Shown here in pieces: positions 33,301 to 41,146 of a DNA stretch of 64,000 bases. The stretch comes from JAISGQ01 sp045536305. Lineage in GTDB: Bacteria; Bacillota; Clostridia; Oscillospirales; Acutalibacteraceae. Numbering within the stretch: position 1 is the first letter of the stretch; the number at the start of each line of letters is the position of its first letter. A program made the position numbers and the translations under genes. The notes below the pieces were generated by a model. The model saw only the letters and a program-made list of their open reading frames with translations. It did not search any database and had not been told where the DNA came from. The DNA lies in contig JAZSNH010000086.1 in the NCBI GenBank assembly GCA_045536305.1, forward strand, positions 21,341-85,340. The letters run 5' to 3'.

Positions 33301-34131
33301 TCGGTACGCAGTGCCTCCGTTCCGAAGATAGCGAAGCCGCGTGTGTTTATACCTGCATTCCCCGGTACAAATTGCGAAATCGATTCGGCGCGTGCTTTTG
33401 AGCGTGCAGGTGCAGATCCCAGAATATTGGTCGTACGCAATCTCACTCCCTCCGCAATTGAGGAAACGATAAGAGAGATGGCAAAGCTTATCGAGGAATC
33501 TCAGATAATCATGTTCCCGGGCGGCTTCTCAGGTGGTGACGAGCCTGACGGATCAGGTAAGTTTATTGCAACAACATTCAGAAATCCGATTATTGCCGAA
33601 GCTGTAACAAAGCTTCTTGAACAGAGAGACGGACTTGTCCTCGGTATCTGTAACGGATTCCAGGCACTTATCAAGCTTGGCTTACTGCCCTACGGCAAGA
33701 TATGCGATATAACCTCGGACAGCCCCACTCTTACATTCAATACTATCGGACGTCATATTTCACGCATGGCGTATACAAGAGTTTCGTCTGTCAAATCACC
33801 ATGGTTTGCAGGATGTGAGCTTGGCGATGTTCATGCTGTTCCTGTTTCTCACGGTGAAGGACGTTTTGCAGCAAGCAGTGCTGTTGTATCACAGCTTCTT
33901 GCAAACGGTCAGATAGCCACACAGTATACCGATTACAACGGTGTACCTCAGGGATCTTGTGAATGGAATCTCAACGGATCTGTTATGGCTATAGAGGGAA
34001 TAACATCTCCCGACGGCAGAATACTCGGTAAAATGGGTCATTCTGAGCGTAGAGGCGATAATCTTTATGCAAATGTTCCCGGCAACAAGGATCAGAAACT
34101 GTTTGAGTCCGGAGTTGCATATTTCTCATAA
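30361..34131 (+). CDS. purL: Phosphoribosylformylglycinamidine synthase, single-chain
   Basis: 1256 residues. Converts FGAR, glutamine and ATP into FGAM, the fourth step of purine synthesis. The single-chain form combines a short N-terminal PurS-like region (~1-90), the two-part synthetase domain (VIDTYWSDHCRHTTF, then FKNETHNHPTEIEPFGGAATCLGG, a second half with FSVVESLSKLAAVGADALS), and a C-terminal glutaminase of ~260 residues with GICNGFQALIKLGLLP (nucleophile Cys), MFPGGFSGGDEPDG and the His/Glu of VSHGEGRF. Start ATG 30361 has AAAGGAG; an in-frame extension to 30304 is not supported. Monocistronic promoter; the next gene follows 12 bases after the stop. Confidence 0.96.
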   Translation: MNNVIRLFVEKKSGFDVEAQNCLSDLKVNLGVKGLKALRFLNRYDISGLYGQQLETAKGTIFSEPPVDIIYAEQFPTNEGDIVFATEYLPGQYDQRADSAAQCVSLLTQGERPEIRTAKVYVLTGDIDENTLEQIKSYIINPVESREASPEKPETLTQEYPVPENVERIIGFTSWKKKEIEEYHSTLGFAMTKDDLVFVRDYFRDTEHRDPTITELRVIDTYWSDHCRHTTFLTELTDIDIDESGLGEVIRKAFDEYLDARAEVYGEDTKRPITLMDMGTIGAKAIKKRGLLTDLDESEEINACSIEVPAVIDGEEQRWLVQFKNETHNHPTEIEPFGGAATCLGGAIRDPLSGRAYVYQAMRVTGSGDPTAAFEDTMDGKLPQRKITTGAAAGYSSYGNQIGLATGQVTELYDDGYMAKRMEIGAVVGASPKENVKRETPKPGDVVVLLGGRTGRDGCGGATGSSKAHTEESLESCGAEVQKGNPPTERKIQRLFRKPEVASMIKRCNDFGAGGVCVAIGELSDGLSIRLDDVRKKYDGLDGTELAISESQERMAVVLDKNDAKKFIEYADEENLEAYEVAWITENPRLRMTWRGEVIVNISREFLNTNGVRQRAEAKIHAPKKSENYRNKIPAELECITVSQAMKKDLSRLNVCSQRGLSERFDASIGAATVLMPFGGKNQLTPEEAMVATFPLEHGKTDTATAMSYGFIPGHMRWSPFHGAAFSVVESLSKLAAVGADALSARLTFQEYFERLGDKASRWGKPTAALLGALKAQLKLNVPSIGGKDSMSGSFNDLDVPPTLVSFALAMTKASKTISAAFKKNNSRVVFFPIPENEETHLPRWKKLSALYNEFFCMCESGSVLAASVVKEGGVFASVAKMAFGNDIGFKFSTGDDRKLLFAPLSGGIVAELEKDTVIAESLEYIEIGSTADTNTISIGDAEVTLAELKKAWSEPLESVFPVKAVYEPTVNSIPLMNKRSVRSASVPKIAKPRVFIPAFPGTNCEIDSARAFERAGADPRILVVRNLTPSAIEETIREMAKLIEESQIIMFPGGFSGGDEPDGSGKFIATTFRNPIIAEAVTKLLEQRDGLVLGICNGFQALIKLGLLPYGKICDITSDSPTLTFNTIGRHISRMAYTRVSSVKSPWFAGCELGDVHAVPVSHGEGRFAASSAVVSQLLANGQIATQYTDYNGVPQGSCEWNLNGSVMAIEGITSPDGRILGKMGHSERRGDNLYANVPGNKDQKLFESGVAYFS

Positions 34132-34143
34132 TGGAGATAAAAA

Positions 34144-35466
34144 ATGGCTGTATTTAAAAAGGCTAAAAAATCAAAAAGAGAAAATTTCATGAAGCTGTAT
34201 AACCGAACTTGCGACAGGGTTTACTGCTATGCGTATGAATGTACCTTCAACAGCTTTGATGCAGAGCTGATTTTAAGGAATGCTTACGTATATATGTATC
34301 AGAATCTGCCGCAGCTTCGGCACAGCACAAGCGTAGATGCATGGCAGAGGGACTGCGTAAGACAGGCATTTCGTGCATTGGTGCGCTCAAATCGTCTTTC
34401 GATGATCCATGAAGGGGAGGCAGGAACAAATCCGCCTCCTCTTACGGACGAACAGAAAGAGATATTGTGGCGTTCCATCAATAAGTATGGAAGCATTGAT
34501 CCATGGAGACTTGTTCCTGTCCCCGGAGAAACTTCGGCAATTACTATAATGAAAGACCGATATGTTTCCGATCTTAGCAATAAATCTATTGCAGATATCG
34601 GTAAGATTGTTCTTGTCGGAGTATTGTCTGTTGCTGCAGTGGCAGGTGTGATTTTCCTCGCAATTAAGCTTATTGCAGGAAAAACAACAGTCATTGTCGA
34701 ACCGATGCAGGAAATTTTTCTGGAGGAAAGAAGCTATACAGTCTCATCAATGCCTGATGTAAAAGTCGATTACGAAGCACTTGAGCAAATGGTCGAATCT
34801 GCAGAAAAGGAAGCAAGCTGGCAGGCGTACCAGTCAATGCTCGAAAGCCGCGCAAATATGAGCTCGGTAGTGTCGGCAGAATATGTAATTGCATCCTCCG
34901 ATCCGCTTCTTTATGCTGCGGACGTAACAAGCTCACGACCTCTTGTATATGCAAGTGCGGAAGAAATTGGCCTTACAGCGGGTGCAAAAAAGCTTACGGG
35001 TGACTCGGAAATAGATACCGCAATAGCTAAGATGATCGAGGAAATAGATCTGACAGGTGAAAACGATATAGAGATCATAGCAAAAATCTATGAATATGTC
35101 GGGACACATATAACTTATTCGGACGAAGATATCTCCAGTGTCAGCGTAAATGATTATGTTAAATATTATATTCTTAATAAAAAAGGCGACAGCAGACATT
35201 ATGCGGCAGTTTTGTCCACAGTGCTGAATGCCTGTGGATACAGCTGCGAGGTCGTTTCGGGGTATTTTGTTTTAAACAGCGGTACAGTAAACGAAAAAAA
35301 TGTCGACCATTACTGGAACAGGCTTAACCTTAACGGAATGTATTATTATCTTGATCTGGAGGCAGATTGCAATGCAGCCGGAACACAGGTCAGATACTAT
35401 TATTTTATGGCAACGAGAAATAACAGTCTCTGGGAAATTTTCCAGAGAGATCATGTAATAAATTAA
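34144..35466 (+). CDS. Sigma-region-2-like plus transmembrane plus transglutaminase-like protein
   Basis: 440 residues. N-terminal ~10-90 resembles sigma-70 region 2 of ECF factors: NFMKLYNRTCDRVYCYAYEC, an acidic FDAELILRNAYVYMYQNL and STSVDAWQRDCVRQAFRALV, but no region 4 follows. A transmembrane helix (154-177, KIVLVGVLSVAAVAGVIFLA) leads to an exported C-terminal part. That part ends in a transglutaminase-like fold (~285-440): ITYSDED, KKGDSRHYAAVLSTVLNACG, YSCEVVSGYF, DHYWNRLNLNGMYYYLDLEAD. The His389 and Asp404 positions are present, but Ser350 stands where the catalytic Cys belongs, so transglutaminase or peptidase activity is doubtful. It follows purL by 12 bases and precedes thyX by 12, so it may be part of that unit. 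Function unknown. Confidence 0.7.
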   Translation: MAVFKKAKKSKRENFMKLYNRTCDRVYCYAYECTFNSFDAELILRNAYVYMYQNLPQLRHSTSVDAWQRDCVRQAFRALVRSNRLSMIHEGEAGTNPPPLTDEQKEILWRSINKYGSIDPWRLVPVPGETSAITIMKDRYVSDLSNKSIADIGKIVLVGVLSVAAVAGVIFLAIKLIAGKTTVIVEPMQEIFLEERSYTVSSMPDVKVDYEALEQMVESAEKEASWQAYQSMLESRANMSSVVSAEYVIASSDPLLYAADVTSSRPLVYASAEEIGLTAGAKKLTGDSEIDTAIAKMIEEIDLTGENDIEIIAKIYEYVGTHITYSDEDISSVSVNDYVKYYILNKKGDSRHYAAVLSTVLNACGYSCEVVSGYFVLNSGTVNEKNVDHYWNRLNLNGMYYYLDLEADCNAAGTQVRYYYFMATRNNSLWEIFQRDHVIN

Positions 35467-35478
35467 GGAAGTGATTTT

Positions 35479-36249
35479 GTGGCAAAGGTAATACTGCTGG
35501 CACATACTCCAAATCCTGATAAAACTGTAGCTGCAGCTGCAAAGCTGTGCTATTCTTCCTCTGATATAGAGGGACTTTACAACGGTCTTTCAGACGATAA
35601 AGTAAAATCCTTTGTCGGTATGCTTTCCGAAATAGGTCATGAAAGTCCGATCGAGCATGCAACCTTTACATTTGGCATTGAAGGCGTATCTCGCTCGCTT
35701 TTGGCACAGATAACACGTCACAGAATCGCCTCTTACAGTGTTCAGAGCCAGAGATATGTAAAAATAGATGAATTTGAATATGTTACTCCTCCCGAAATAG
35801 CAGCAGATCCCGAGTGTGCGGAAATATTTAAGAATGCTATGGAAAGAGATATGGCCGACTATCAGCGTCTTACGGATATACTCAGCGAAAAGCATAAGCG
35901 CACGCTTATGGAATCGGGCGTTGATGAAAAAGAGGCAGCCAAAAAAGCCGAAAAAATGGCAATTGAGGATGCGAGATTTGTGCTGCCAAATGCGGCCGCA
36001 ACAAAAATCGTTATGACAATGAATGCAAGAAGCCTGCATAATTTCTTTGCTCACCGCTGCTGCAACCGTGCACAGTGGGAAATAAGAGATATTGCGTGTC
36101 AGATGCTAAAGCTTGTCAGCGAAGTATCGCCATCACTTTTTGTTAAATGCGGACCGCCGTGCCTTTACGGAGCATGTCCCGAAGGAAAGATGACATGCGG
36201 CAAGGTTGTACAGGTGAGAGAGTATTTTTCTCAGCTGCTTAAAGGATAA
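35479..36249 (+). CDS. thyX: FAD-dependent thymidylate synthase
   Basis: 256 residues. Methylates dUMP to dTMP using methylene-THF and FAD, leaving THF (not DHF). The ThyX signature RHRxxSxNexSxRY is present as RHRIASYSVQSQRY; further motifs are SPIEHATFTFGIEGVSR, NARSLHNFFAHRCCNRAQWEIR and the C-terminal CGPPCLYGACPEGKMTCG, an added Cys-rich stretch. GTG start at 35479 with AAGGAAGTGAT upstream. It lies near purL and the 5-formyl-THF cyclo-ligase at 38712, consistent with a one-carbon theme. Confidence 0.94.
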   Translation: MAKVILLAHTPNPDKTVAAAAKLCYSSSDIEGLYNGLSDDKVKSFVGMLSEIGHESPIEHATFTFGIEGVSRSLLAQITRHRIASYSVQSQRYVKIDEFEYVTPPEIAADPECAEIFKNAMERDMADYQRLTDILSEKHKRTLMESGVDEKEAAKKAEKMAIEDARFVLPNAAATKIVMTMNARSLHNFFAHRCCNRAQWEIRDIACQMLKLVSEVSPSLFVKCGPPCLYGACPEGKMTCGKVVQVREYFSQLLKG

Positions 36250-36361
36250 ATAATATGAGAAAAGCCTAAAATGTTATTTGGCAGCTTTATTTACCAGAAT
36301 AAAAAGCTGTGTGACATTGCAAAGATAAATATTTGATGCTTTATATAGTGTGAGGTATTTA

Positions 36362-37243
36362 ATGATTGAGTTTCGAACTCCTGTTATAGAAGATAAAAGC
36401 AGGGTGGATTATATACTTTCAAAAGCAAATTTTGAGGGAAGCTTTTATTCCTTTGCCGCGATATATACATGGGCAGAGCAATATGACACAAAAATTGCTT
36501 TTTTCGGCGATGCCCTTCTGATATCAGGCTTTTCAGATTCAACAGGACTGTTCTTTTTGTTTCCGGTCGGCCAGTATGAATTGAGTGAAATGCTCAAAAT
36601 TATGGAGCAGGAAGCAGAATATCGGCATTCAGAACTGAAAATATTCGCAGAACGCTGTCAAGCTGATATGCTTGACAGGTTATATCCCGATAAATTTATT
36701 ACAGAAGACAGCCGCAAGGACTGGGATTATGTATATGCCGTTGATGATCTTGCTTTTCTAAGGGGAAATAAATACCACGGAAAACGAAATCATATTTCGA
36801 GGTTAACTAAAAAATACGCGAGCTCTTCATTTTCGCTGGAGCCTATTACAGAAGACAATATAAAGACCTGTCTGGAAATTGAAAAAGAATGGGCGAAGGA
36901 TAAAAATGACTCATTCGATCTTGAAAGTGTAGAACGCTCACTTATGAATATGGATATACTCGGTTTGTCGGGAGGTTTGCTTAAAATCGATAACAAGGCA
37001 ATTGCCTTTACGGTCGGAGAAAGGCTTACTGATGATACTTTCATAATCCATATAGAAAAATCCCTGCCCGGATATGACGGCTCATATCAGATGATAAATC
37101 AGATGTTTGCCGGAACACTTGTTGGAAAATATTTATATATTAACAGGGAAGAAGACATGGGGATCGAAGGACTCAGAATATCGAAGCAGTCCTATCTGCC
37201 GTGCAGAATGATTGAAAAATGCGTAATTACTGAAAGGAAATGA
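36362..37243 (+). CDS. DUF2156 (LPG synthetase C-terminal-like) protein
   Basis: 293 residues from ATG 36362 (GAGGT 7 bases upstream; an in-frame GTG at 36350 is less likely). The fold is a double GNAT-like domain, as in the C-terminal catalytic domain of lysyl-phosphatidylglycerol synthases but without the membrane part: FYSFAAIYTWAEQYDTKIAF, LRGNKYHGKRNHISRLTKKYA, and ALGLRISKQSYLPCRMIEK-type end. Members of DUF2156 in Firmicutes are often standalone with unknown substrate. It overlaps or adjoins the next acyltransferase gene by a few bases, so the two may act together. Confidence 0.8.
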   Translation: MIEFRTPVIEDKSRVDYILSKANFEGSFYSFAAIYTWAEQYDTKIAFFGDALLISGFSDSTGLFFLFPVGQYELSEMLKIMEQEAEYRHSELKIFAERCQADMLDRLYPDKFITEDSRKDWDYVYAVDDLAFLRGNKYHGKRNHISRLTKKYASSSFSLEPITEDNIKTCLEIEKEWAKDKNDSFDLESVERSLMNMDILGLSGGLLKIDNKAIAFTVGERLTDDTFIIHIEKSLPGYDGSYQMINQMFAGTLVGKYLYINREEDMGIEGLRISKQSYLPCRMIEKCVITERK

Positions 37244-37247
37244 TGCA

Positions 37248-38162
37248 TTGATTACTCTTGCAAAAGACGGAATGCGTCCTGATATTGAAAGAATATGGAA
37301 GTTGTGCTTTCCAAATGATTCTCAAAAGGTCGTTCGTTATTTTTTTGATCACAGGTATAATCCCAATGCATGCATTGTATATATTGACCCCATAAGCGGC
37401 AGACCGGTCGCCATGCTTCACATCATTGATATGATGATAACAGATGACAGCGAAATAAAACCGGCGCAATATCTTTATGCTGCTGCAACTCGTCCCGACT
37501 TTCAGGGAAAAGGAATCATGACAAAGATGCTTGCTGCAGCTCAGAAATATGCCGAATCAAAGAATAAAGTTTATACCGCCGTTCTTCCTGCTGAGCACAG
37601 TCTTATAAAATTTTATGAGAAACGCGGATTCCACAGATGCTTTCAATGCAGGTTCATGTCTTTTTCGAGGAATGATTTTATTTCTCTGGCAAAATATACG
37701 GGGGCAGAAAACAAAACAAAAACCGTTATTTTAGGAGATCGGGAATTGGCATTGCACAGACGTGACAATCTGATTGACCGTGAGGGCTATGTGACATGGG
37801 GAGAAAAAGCGGTATCCTATGCAATGGGAGCTCATGAAGCTGCAGGCGGAAGAATAATCGCTATACAGAAGGGTTATGCGGCAGCCTATGCATTTTGCCT
37901 GGAAATAAAGAACAAAGTTGTGGAAATATCCGAAATAATTGCATCGGGGGAACTTAATATTTCATTATGCCGCGCTATACTCGATGCTTATCCTGCGGCC
38001 GAGGAATTTATCCTTCGCGTGCCTGTGAGCAATGATTTTTTTGCTCCCTACGGAGATGTATCGGATTTCGGCATGATAAAAACTACAAGCGGCAGAAAAC
38101 CCACCAATCTATTGACGCTTACAGGCAAGCATGTGCCGTACATAGGTCTTGTTTTGGATTGA
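37248..38162 (+). CDS. GNAT-family acetyltransferase with Eis-like C-terminal region
   Basis: 304 residues. A GNAT domain (~1-150) has AAATRPDFQGKGIMTKMLAAA (motif A, Q-x-x-G-x-G/A) and LIKFYEKRGFHRCFQC (motif B). The C-terminal ~150 residues hold a second domain with SYAMGAHEAAGGRIIAI and DAYPAAEEFILRVPVSNDFF, as in Eis-type proteins. The start is TTG 37248 with AAAGGA about 8 bases upstream, 4 bases after the previous stop; no better in-frame start is visible. Substrate unknown. Gene pair with the DUF2156 protein. Confidence 0.75.
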   Translation: MITLAKDGMRPDIERIWKLCFPNDSQKVVRYFFDHRYNPNACIVYIDPISGRPVAMLHIIDMMITDDSEIKPAQYLYAAATRPDFQGKGIMTKMLAAAQKYAESKNKVYTAVLPAEHSLIKFYEKRGFHRCFQCRFMSFSRNDFISLAKYTGAENKTKTVILGDRELALHRRDNLIDREGYVTWGEKAVSYAMGAHEAAGGRIIAIQKGYAAAYAFCLEIKNKVVEISEIIASGELNISLCRAILDAYPAAEEFILRVPVSNDFFAPYGDVSDFGMIKTTSGRKPTNLLTLTGKHVPYIGLVLD

Positions 38163-38175
38163 AAGGAGAATAAAA

Positions 38176-38715
38176 ATGATATTTGTATATCTCGCTGACG
38201 GGTTTGAGGAAATGGAAGCCTTGGCTCCGACCGATCTGCTCAGAAGAGCAGGCAAGGAAGTAAAGCTTGTTGGAGTAACCGATAAGCTGGTACGGGGAGC
38301 TCACAATATATATGTCGATACAGATATAATGGCATGTGATGTTCCGCTCGATTCAGCAGAGCTCATCATACTTCCCGGAGGCGGTCCGGGCTATGATAAT
38401 CTTGATAAAAATACTGATGTGGACAAAGCTGTAAGATACTGCTATAATAATGGTATTCGTATTGCTGCGATTTGCGCTGCGCCTATGATCCTCGGAAAGA
38501 GAGGACTCCTTTCGGGAAAAAAAGCAACATGCTATCCGGGCTTTGAGGAATATCTTGCTGATGCAGAGTATTCAGGAAATGTTGTTGTGACAGACGGCCT
38601 TATAACAACTGCACAAAGCGCAGGATGGTCCATTGATTTCGGTCTTGAGCTTGTTAAGCTTCTTGTATCCGAAGAGGCTTCCGAAAAGCTGGGTTCAGCT
38701 ATATATCCGCAATGA
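38176..38715 (+). CDS. DJ-1/PfpI family protein
   Basis: 179 residues from ATG 38176 (AAAGGAG upstream). The class-I glutamine amidotransferase-like fold has the catalytic-type Cys in RIAAICAAPMILGKRGLL (about residue 100) and the Glu of DGFEEMEALAPTDLLRRAG. It closely resembles 4-methyl-5(beta-hydroxyethyl)-thiazole monophosphate synthesis protein ThiJ / YajL-type DJ-1 proteins. Activity (deglycase, hydrolase or none) cannot be decided. Overlaps the next gene by ATGA (38712-38715). Confidence 0.88.
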   Translation: MIFVYLADGFEEMEALAPTDLLRRAGKEVKLVGVTDKLVRGAHNIYVDTDIMACDVPLDSAELIILPGGGPGYDNLDKNTDVDKAVRYCYNNGIRIAAICAAPMILGKRGLLSGKKATCYPGFEEYLADAEYSGNVVVTDGLITTAQSAGWSIDFGLELVKLLVSEEASEKLGSAIYPQ

Positions 38716-39293
38716 GAACAGATATCAGACAAATAAAGCGTGAAAAGCGTGAAGAAATAAAAATATGGCGCCGCAATTTGGAGCCTCAGGACAAATTGGT
38801 TTTGGACAATGCTATAGCTGAAAGATTTTTTAACAGCTACGTTTATAAAAGAACAAAGCAGATTTTTATATATGTTTCTACCGCAATTGAGGTCGATTCT
38901 CTGAAAATAATCGAACGTGCGGTAAAGGAAGGAAAAAGGGTAGCATGTCCGAGATGCGTTGACGGTACAAGAGAGATGGATTTTTATTATATAAACTCTG
39001 TTGATGAACTTGAACCGGGTACATTTGGTGTTCTTGAACCGACAGCAAACAAGCAAAATCTGGTAACAGACTTTTCAAACGGAGTCTGCGTTGTTCCGGG
39101 TCTTGCGTTTGATTATGGCGGATTCAGATTGGGGTACGGAAAGGGATATTACGATCGTTTCCTTTCGGGCTATAACGGTTACACGTGCGGCCTGTGCTAT
39201 GCTGAAAACGTAGTCCGTTTTCTCCCGCACGGAAGATTTGATCGCCATGTTGGATTACTTATAACGGACAGGTTCAGCAAAAGATGCAGGTAA
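38712..39293 (+). CDS. 5-formyltetrahydrofolate cyclo-ligase
   Basis: 193 residues. ATP-dependent conversion of 5-formyl-THF into 5,10-methenyl-THF. The fold is seen in TDIRQIKREKREEIKIWRRN, KRVACPRCVDGTREMDFYYI, and the signature FGVLEPTANKQNLVTDFSNG with VVPGLAFDYGGFRLGYGKGYYDRF (Mg-ATP and folate site; usual LGYGGGYYDR). Overlaps the DJ-1 gene (ATGA), so both are translated together. Near thyX and purL, in keeping with a folate/nucleotide neighbourhood. Confidence 0.92.
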   Translation: MRTDIRQIKREKREEIKIWRRNLEPQDKLVLDNAIAERFFNSYVYKRTKQIFIYVSTAIEVDSLKIIERAVKEGKRVACPRCVDGTREMDFYYINSVDELEPGTFGVLEPTANKQNLVTDFSNGVCVVPGLAFDYGGFRLGYGKGYYDRFLSGYNGYTCGLCYAENVVRFLPHGRFDRHVGLLITDRFSKRCR

Positions 39294-39318
39294 ACCGGGA
39301 AGCTGCAGGCTTCCCGGT
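39294..39318. other. Hairpin after the cyclo-ligase gene
   Basis: ACCGGGAAGC pairs with GCTTCCCGGT over a TGCAG loop, right at the stop. There is no T-run on either strand, so termination is uncertain; it lies between two convergent genes. Confidence 0.45.
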
Positions 39319-39330
39319 CTTCCCAAAATA

Positions 39331-39417
39331 TCAGTCGTTGCAGCAGCCTATAGCGACGATGACGATAAGAAGGATCCAAATCAGATTCTCACCGCAGAAA
39401 ATTTTGTTAAGACACAT
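39331..39417 (-). CDS. 28-residue hydrophobic small protein
   Basis: Reads MCLNKIFCGENLIWILLIVI then a short tail ending AIGCCND. GAGGTGA lies 7 bases before the ATG and a promoter-like TGTCAC/ATTCTA pair lies upstream. One membrane-spanning stretch is flanked by cysteines (Cys2, Cys8, Cys24, Cys25). Similar 25-35-residue hydrophobic peptides with a CCN end occur in Clostridia and Bacilli, but function is unknown to me. It lies between the cyclo-ligase and mltG on the opposite strand. Confidence 0.55.
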   Translation of the reverse strand: MCLNKIFCGENLIWILLIVIVAIGCCND

Positions 39418-39450
39418 TTATTTTCACCTCACTTAAATTGTGGTCACTAC

Positions 39451-39480
39451 ATTCTATGTCATAAGCCGACGAAATGTCAC
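39451..39480 (-). promoter_or_regulatory. Predicted promoter of the 28-residue protein gene
   Basis: Minus-strand GTGACA, 18 bases, TAGAAT, 34 bases before the ATG. Confidence 0.45.
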
Positions 39481-39514
39481 ATCTGTCAGTCGGCATGGAA
39501 AGGATGACTTTTGT

Positions 39515-41146
39515 ATGAATAACGACAATAACAGGAATAAAAGACAGGACGACGAAAGCAAAAAGACGTTCAGAGTAACGATTTCTGATGAAGATTATGC
39601 AGGCAGCGAGTATGATTACGGTCAGCAGAGAGGACAGTATTATACTCCGAACCGACAGCAGGGAGCATACAGATCACAGGGTCAGAATGCTGCATACAGA
39701 AATCAGAATGGGCAGAGAACACCTGCAAGAACAAATGAGTACGAGCAGAAAAGCGTACGTTCTGCGGTTCCCTCACAGCCAAAACGAACCAATAATACTC
39801 AGATGCAGCAATATCGTCAGCCTGCTCAGCCTCAGCTTACAAGAATGAGAACAGTGACCACAAGAACAGGCGAACGATTTGAAATTCCGGAGGAAACCGC
39901 AATCCCTCCGAAAATCATGCGTAAAAACAGCAAGAACACAAAAAGCAGAGGCTGTGTTATTGCGCTTGTTTATGCCGCTATAGTGTGTTCCATATCCGCT
40001 CTTCTTTCGTTCTACATTATTGTAGGACTTAACGATATGTTTGGACTGGTAAAGGAAGAATCGGAGATTACGGTAGATGTTCCAAAGGATGCAACCCTTG
40101 ATGATGTTACACGTATTCTCGATGATAACGGAATAGTTGAATATCCCTTCTTCTTTAAGCTTTATGCAGGCTTTACAAATGATTCGACATTCAAAGCAGG
40201 TACATTTGTGCTCAACACAAAGTCGGACTACGATCAGATAATAAGAAGACTTACAAAGCCTGCAACGGCGGATAACAGTATCGTTAAGGTTACAATTCCC
40301 GAAGGCTATACGGTTGAACAGATCGGCAGCATTCTTGAGGAATATTGTGTCTGCACAAAGGAAGCATTTATATATTCCGTTCAGTATGCGGATTTTTCAA
40401 GCTATGATTTTGTAAACTATATTCCCAAGGACGAAAAGAGAATTTACAGACTTGAGGGATATCTTTTCCCGAGCACCTATGATTTCTATATATGGGGCGG
40501 TTCGAAGCATGCGATCGGTAAGCTTCTTGCCGCATTTGAGGATAATGTTCTTGCAAATTCAGATTACGACTTTGATGCGATATCGAATGACAGCTCACTC
40601 TCGGCAGACAAGAAGACCGAAAAGAAAACATCACTTGGTCAAAAGCTTGATAAGATAATTGTCATGGCTTCTGTTGTCGAGCGCGAGGTTCCCGATCCTG
40701 AGGATATGAAGAAGGTATCCTCTGTATTCAATAACAGACTCAAGAACCCAAGTGTACAGGGTACGGGCGGTATGCTTCAGTCCGATGCGACCAGATGGTA
40801 TCCCTTTGCTACCGCGGCTGCACTCAGGGAATCCGAACAGGTCACTACAGCCGAAAAAGAGAACTGGATCGAAAATCACAAGGGAAACTATCGACTGGTC
40901 GTAACGAATCCTAACGACGGCAGTCGAGTGATGTCTGATAATGTGTTTGATACATCGCTTTACGATACCTATGTTATAGCAGGGCTGCCTGTCGGACCGA
41001 TATGCTGTCCGGGTATGAACTCAATAAAGGCGGCAATTTCTCCTGCGGACACAAAATATTATTTCTTCTATTCAAAGAGCGATGGAACAACATTGTTTGC
41101 CGAAAACTATGACCAGCATCTTTCCAACATAAGGAGCGGAAGCTGA
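39515..41146 (+). CDS. mltG: Endolytic murein transglycosylase (MltG/YceG)
   Basis: 543 residues from ATG 39515 (AAAGGATG upstream; an in-frame extension from 39440 is not supported). The first ~150 residues are Gln/Arg/Asn-rich and disordered, then one transmembrane helix (about 155-178, CVIALVYAAIVCSISALLSF) and a YceG domain with a LysM-like region (VTIPEGYTVEQIGSILEE) and the catalytic Glu near residue 389 (VMASVVEREVPDPEDM), with NRLKNPSVQGTGGMLQSD after it. It cuts nascent glycan strands and sets their length. It is followed by a U32 gene overlapping by one base, the yrrL-type arrangement. Confidence 0.92.
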   Translation: MNNDNNRNKRQDDESKKTFRVTISDEDYAGSEYDYGQQRGQYYTPNRQQGAYRSQGQNAAYRNQNGQRTPARTNEYEQKSVRSAVPSQPKRTNNTQMQQYRQPAQPQLTRMRTVTTRTGERFEIPEETAIPPKIMRKNSKNTKSRGCVIALVYAAIVCSISALLSFYIIVGLNDMFGLVKEESEITVDVPKDATLDDVTRILDDNGIVEYPFFFKLYAGFTNDSTFKAGTFVLNTKSDYDQIIRRLTKPATADNSIVKVTIPEGYTVEQIGSILEEYCVCTKEAFIYSVQYADFSSYDFVNYIPKDEKRIYRLEGYLFPSTYDFYIWGGSKHAIGKLLAAFEDNVLANSDYDFDAISNDSSLSADKKTEKKTSLGQKLDKIIVMASVVEREVPDPEDMKKVSSVFNNRLKNPSVQGTGGMLQSDATRWYPFATAAALRESEQVTTAEKENWIENHKGNYRLVVTNPNDGSRVMSDNVFDTSLYDTYVIAGLPVGPICCPGMNSIKAAISPADTKYYFFYSKSDGTTLFAENYDQHLSNIRSGS

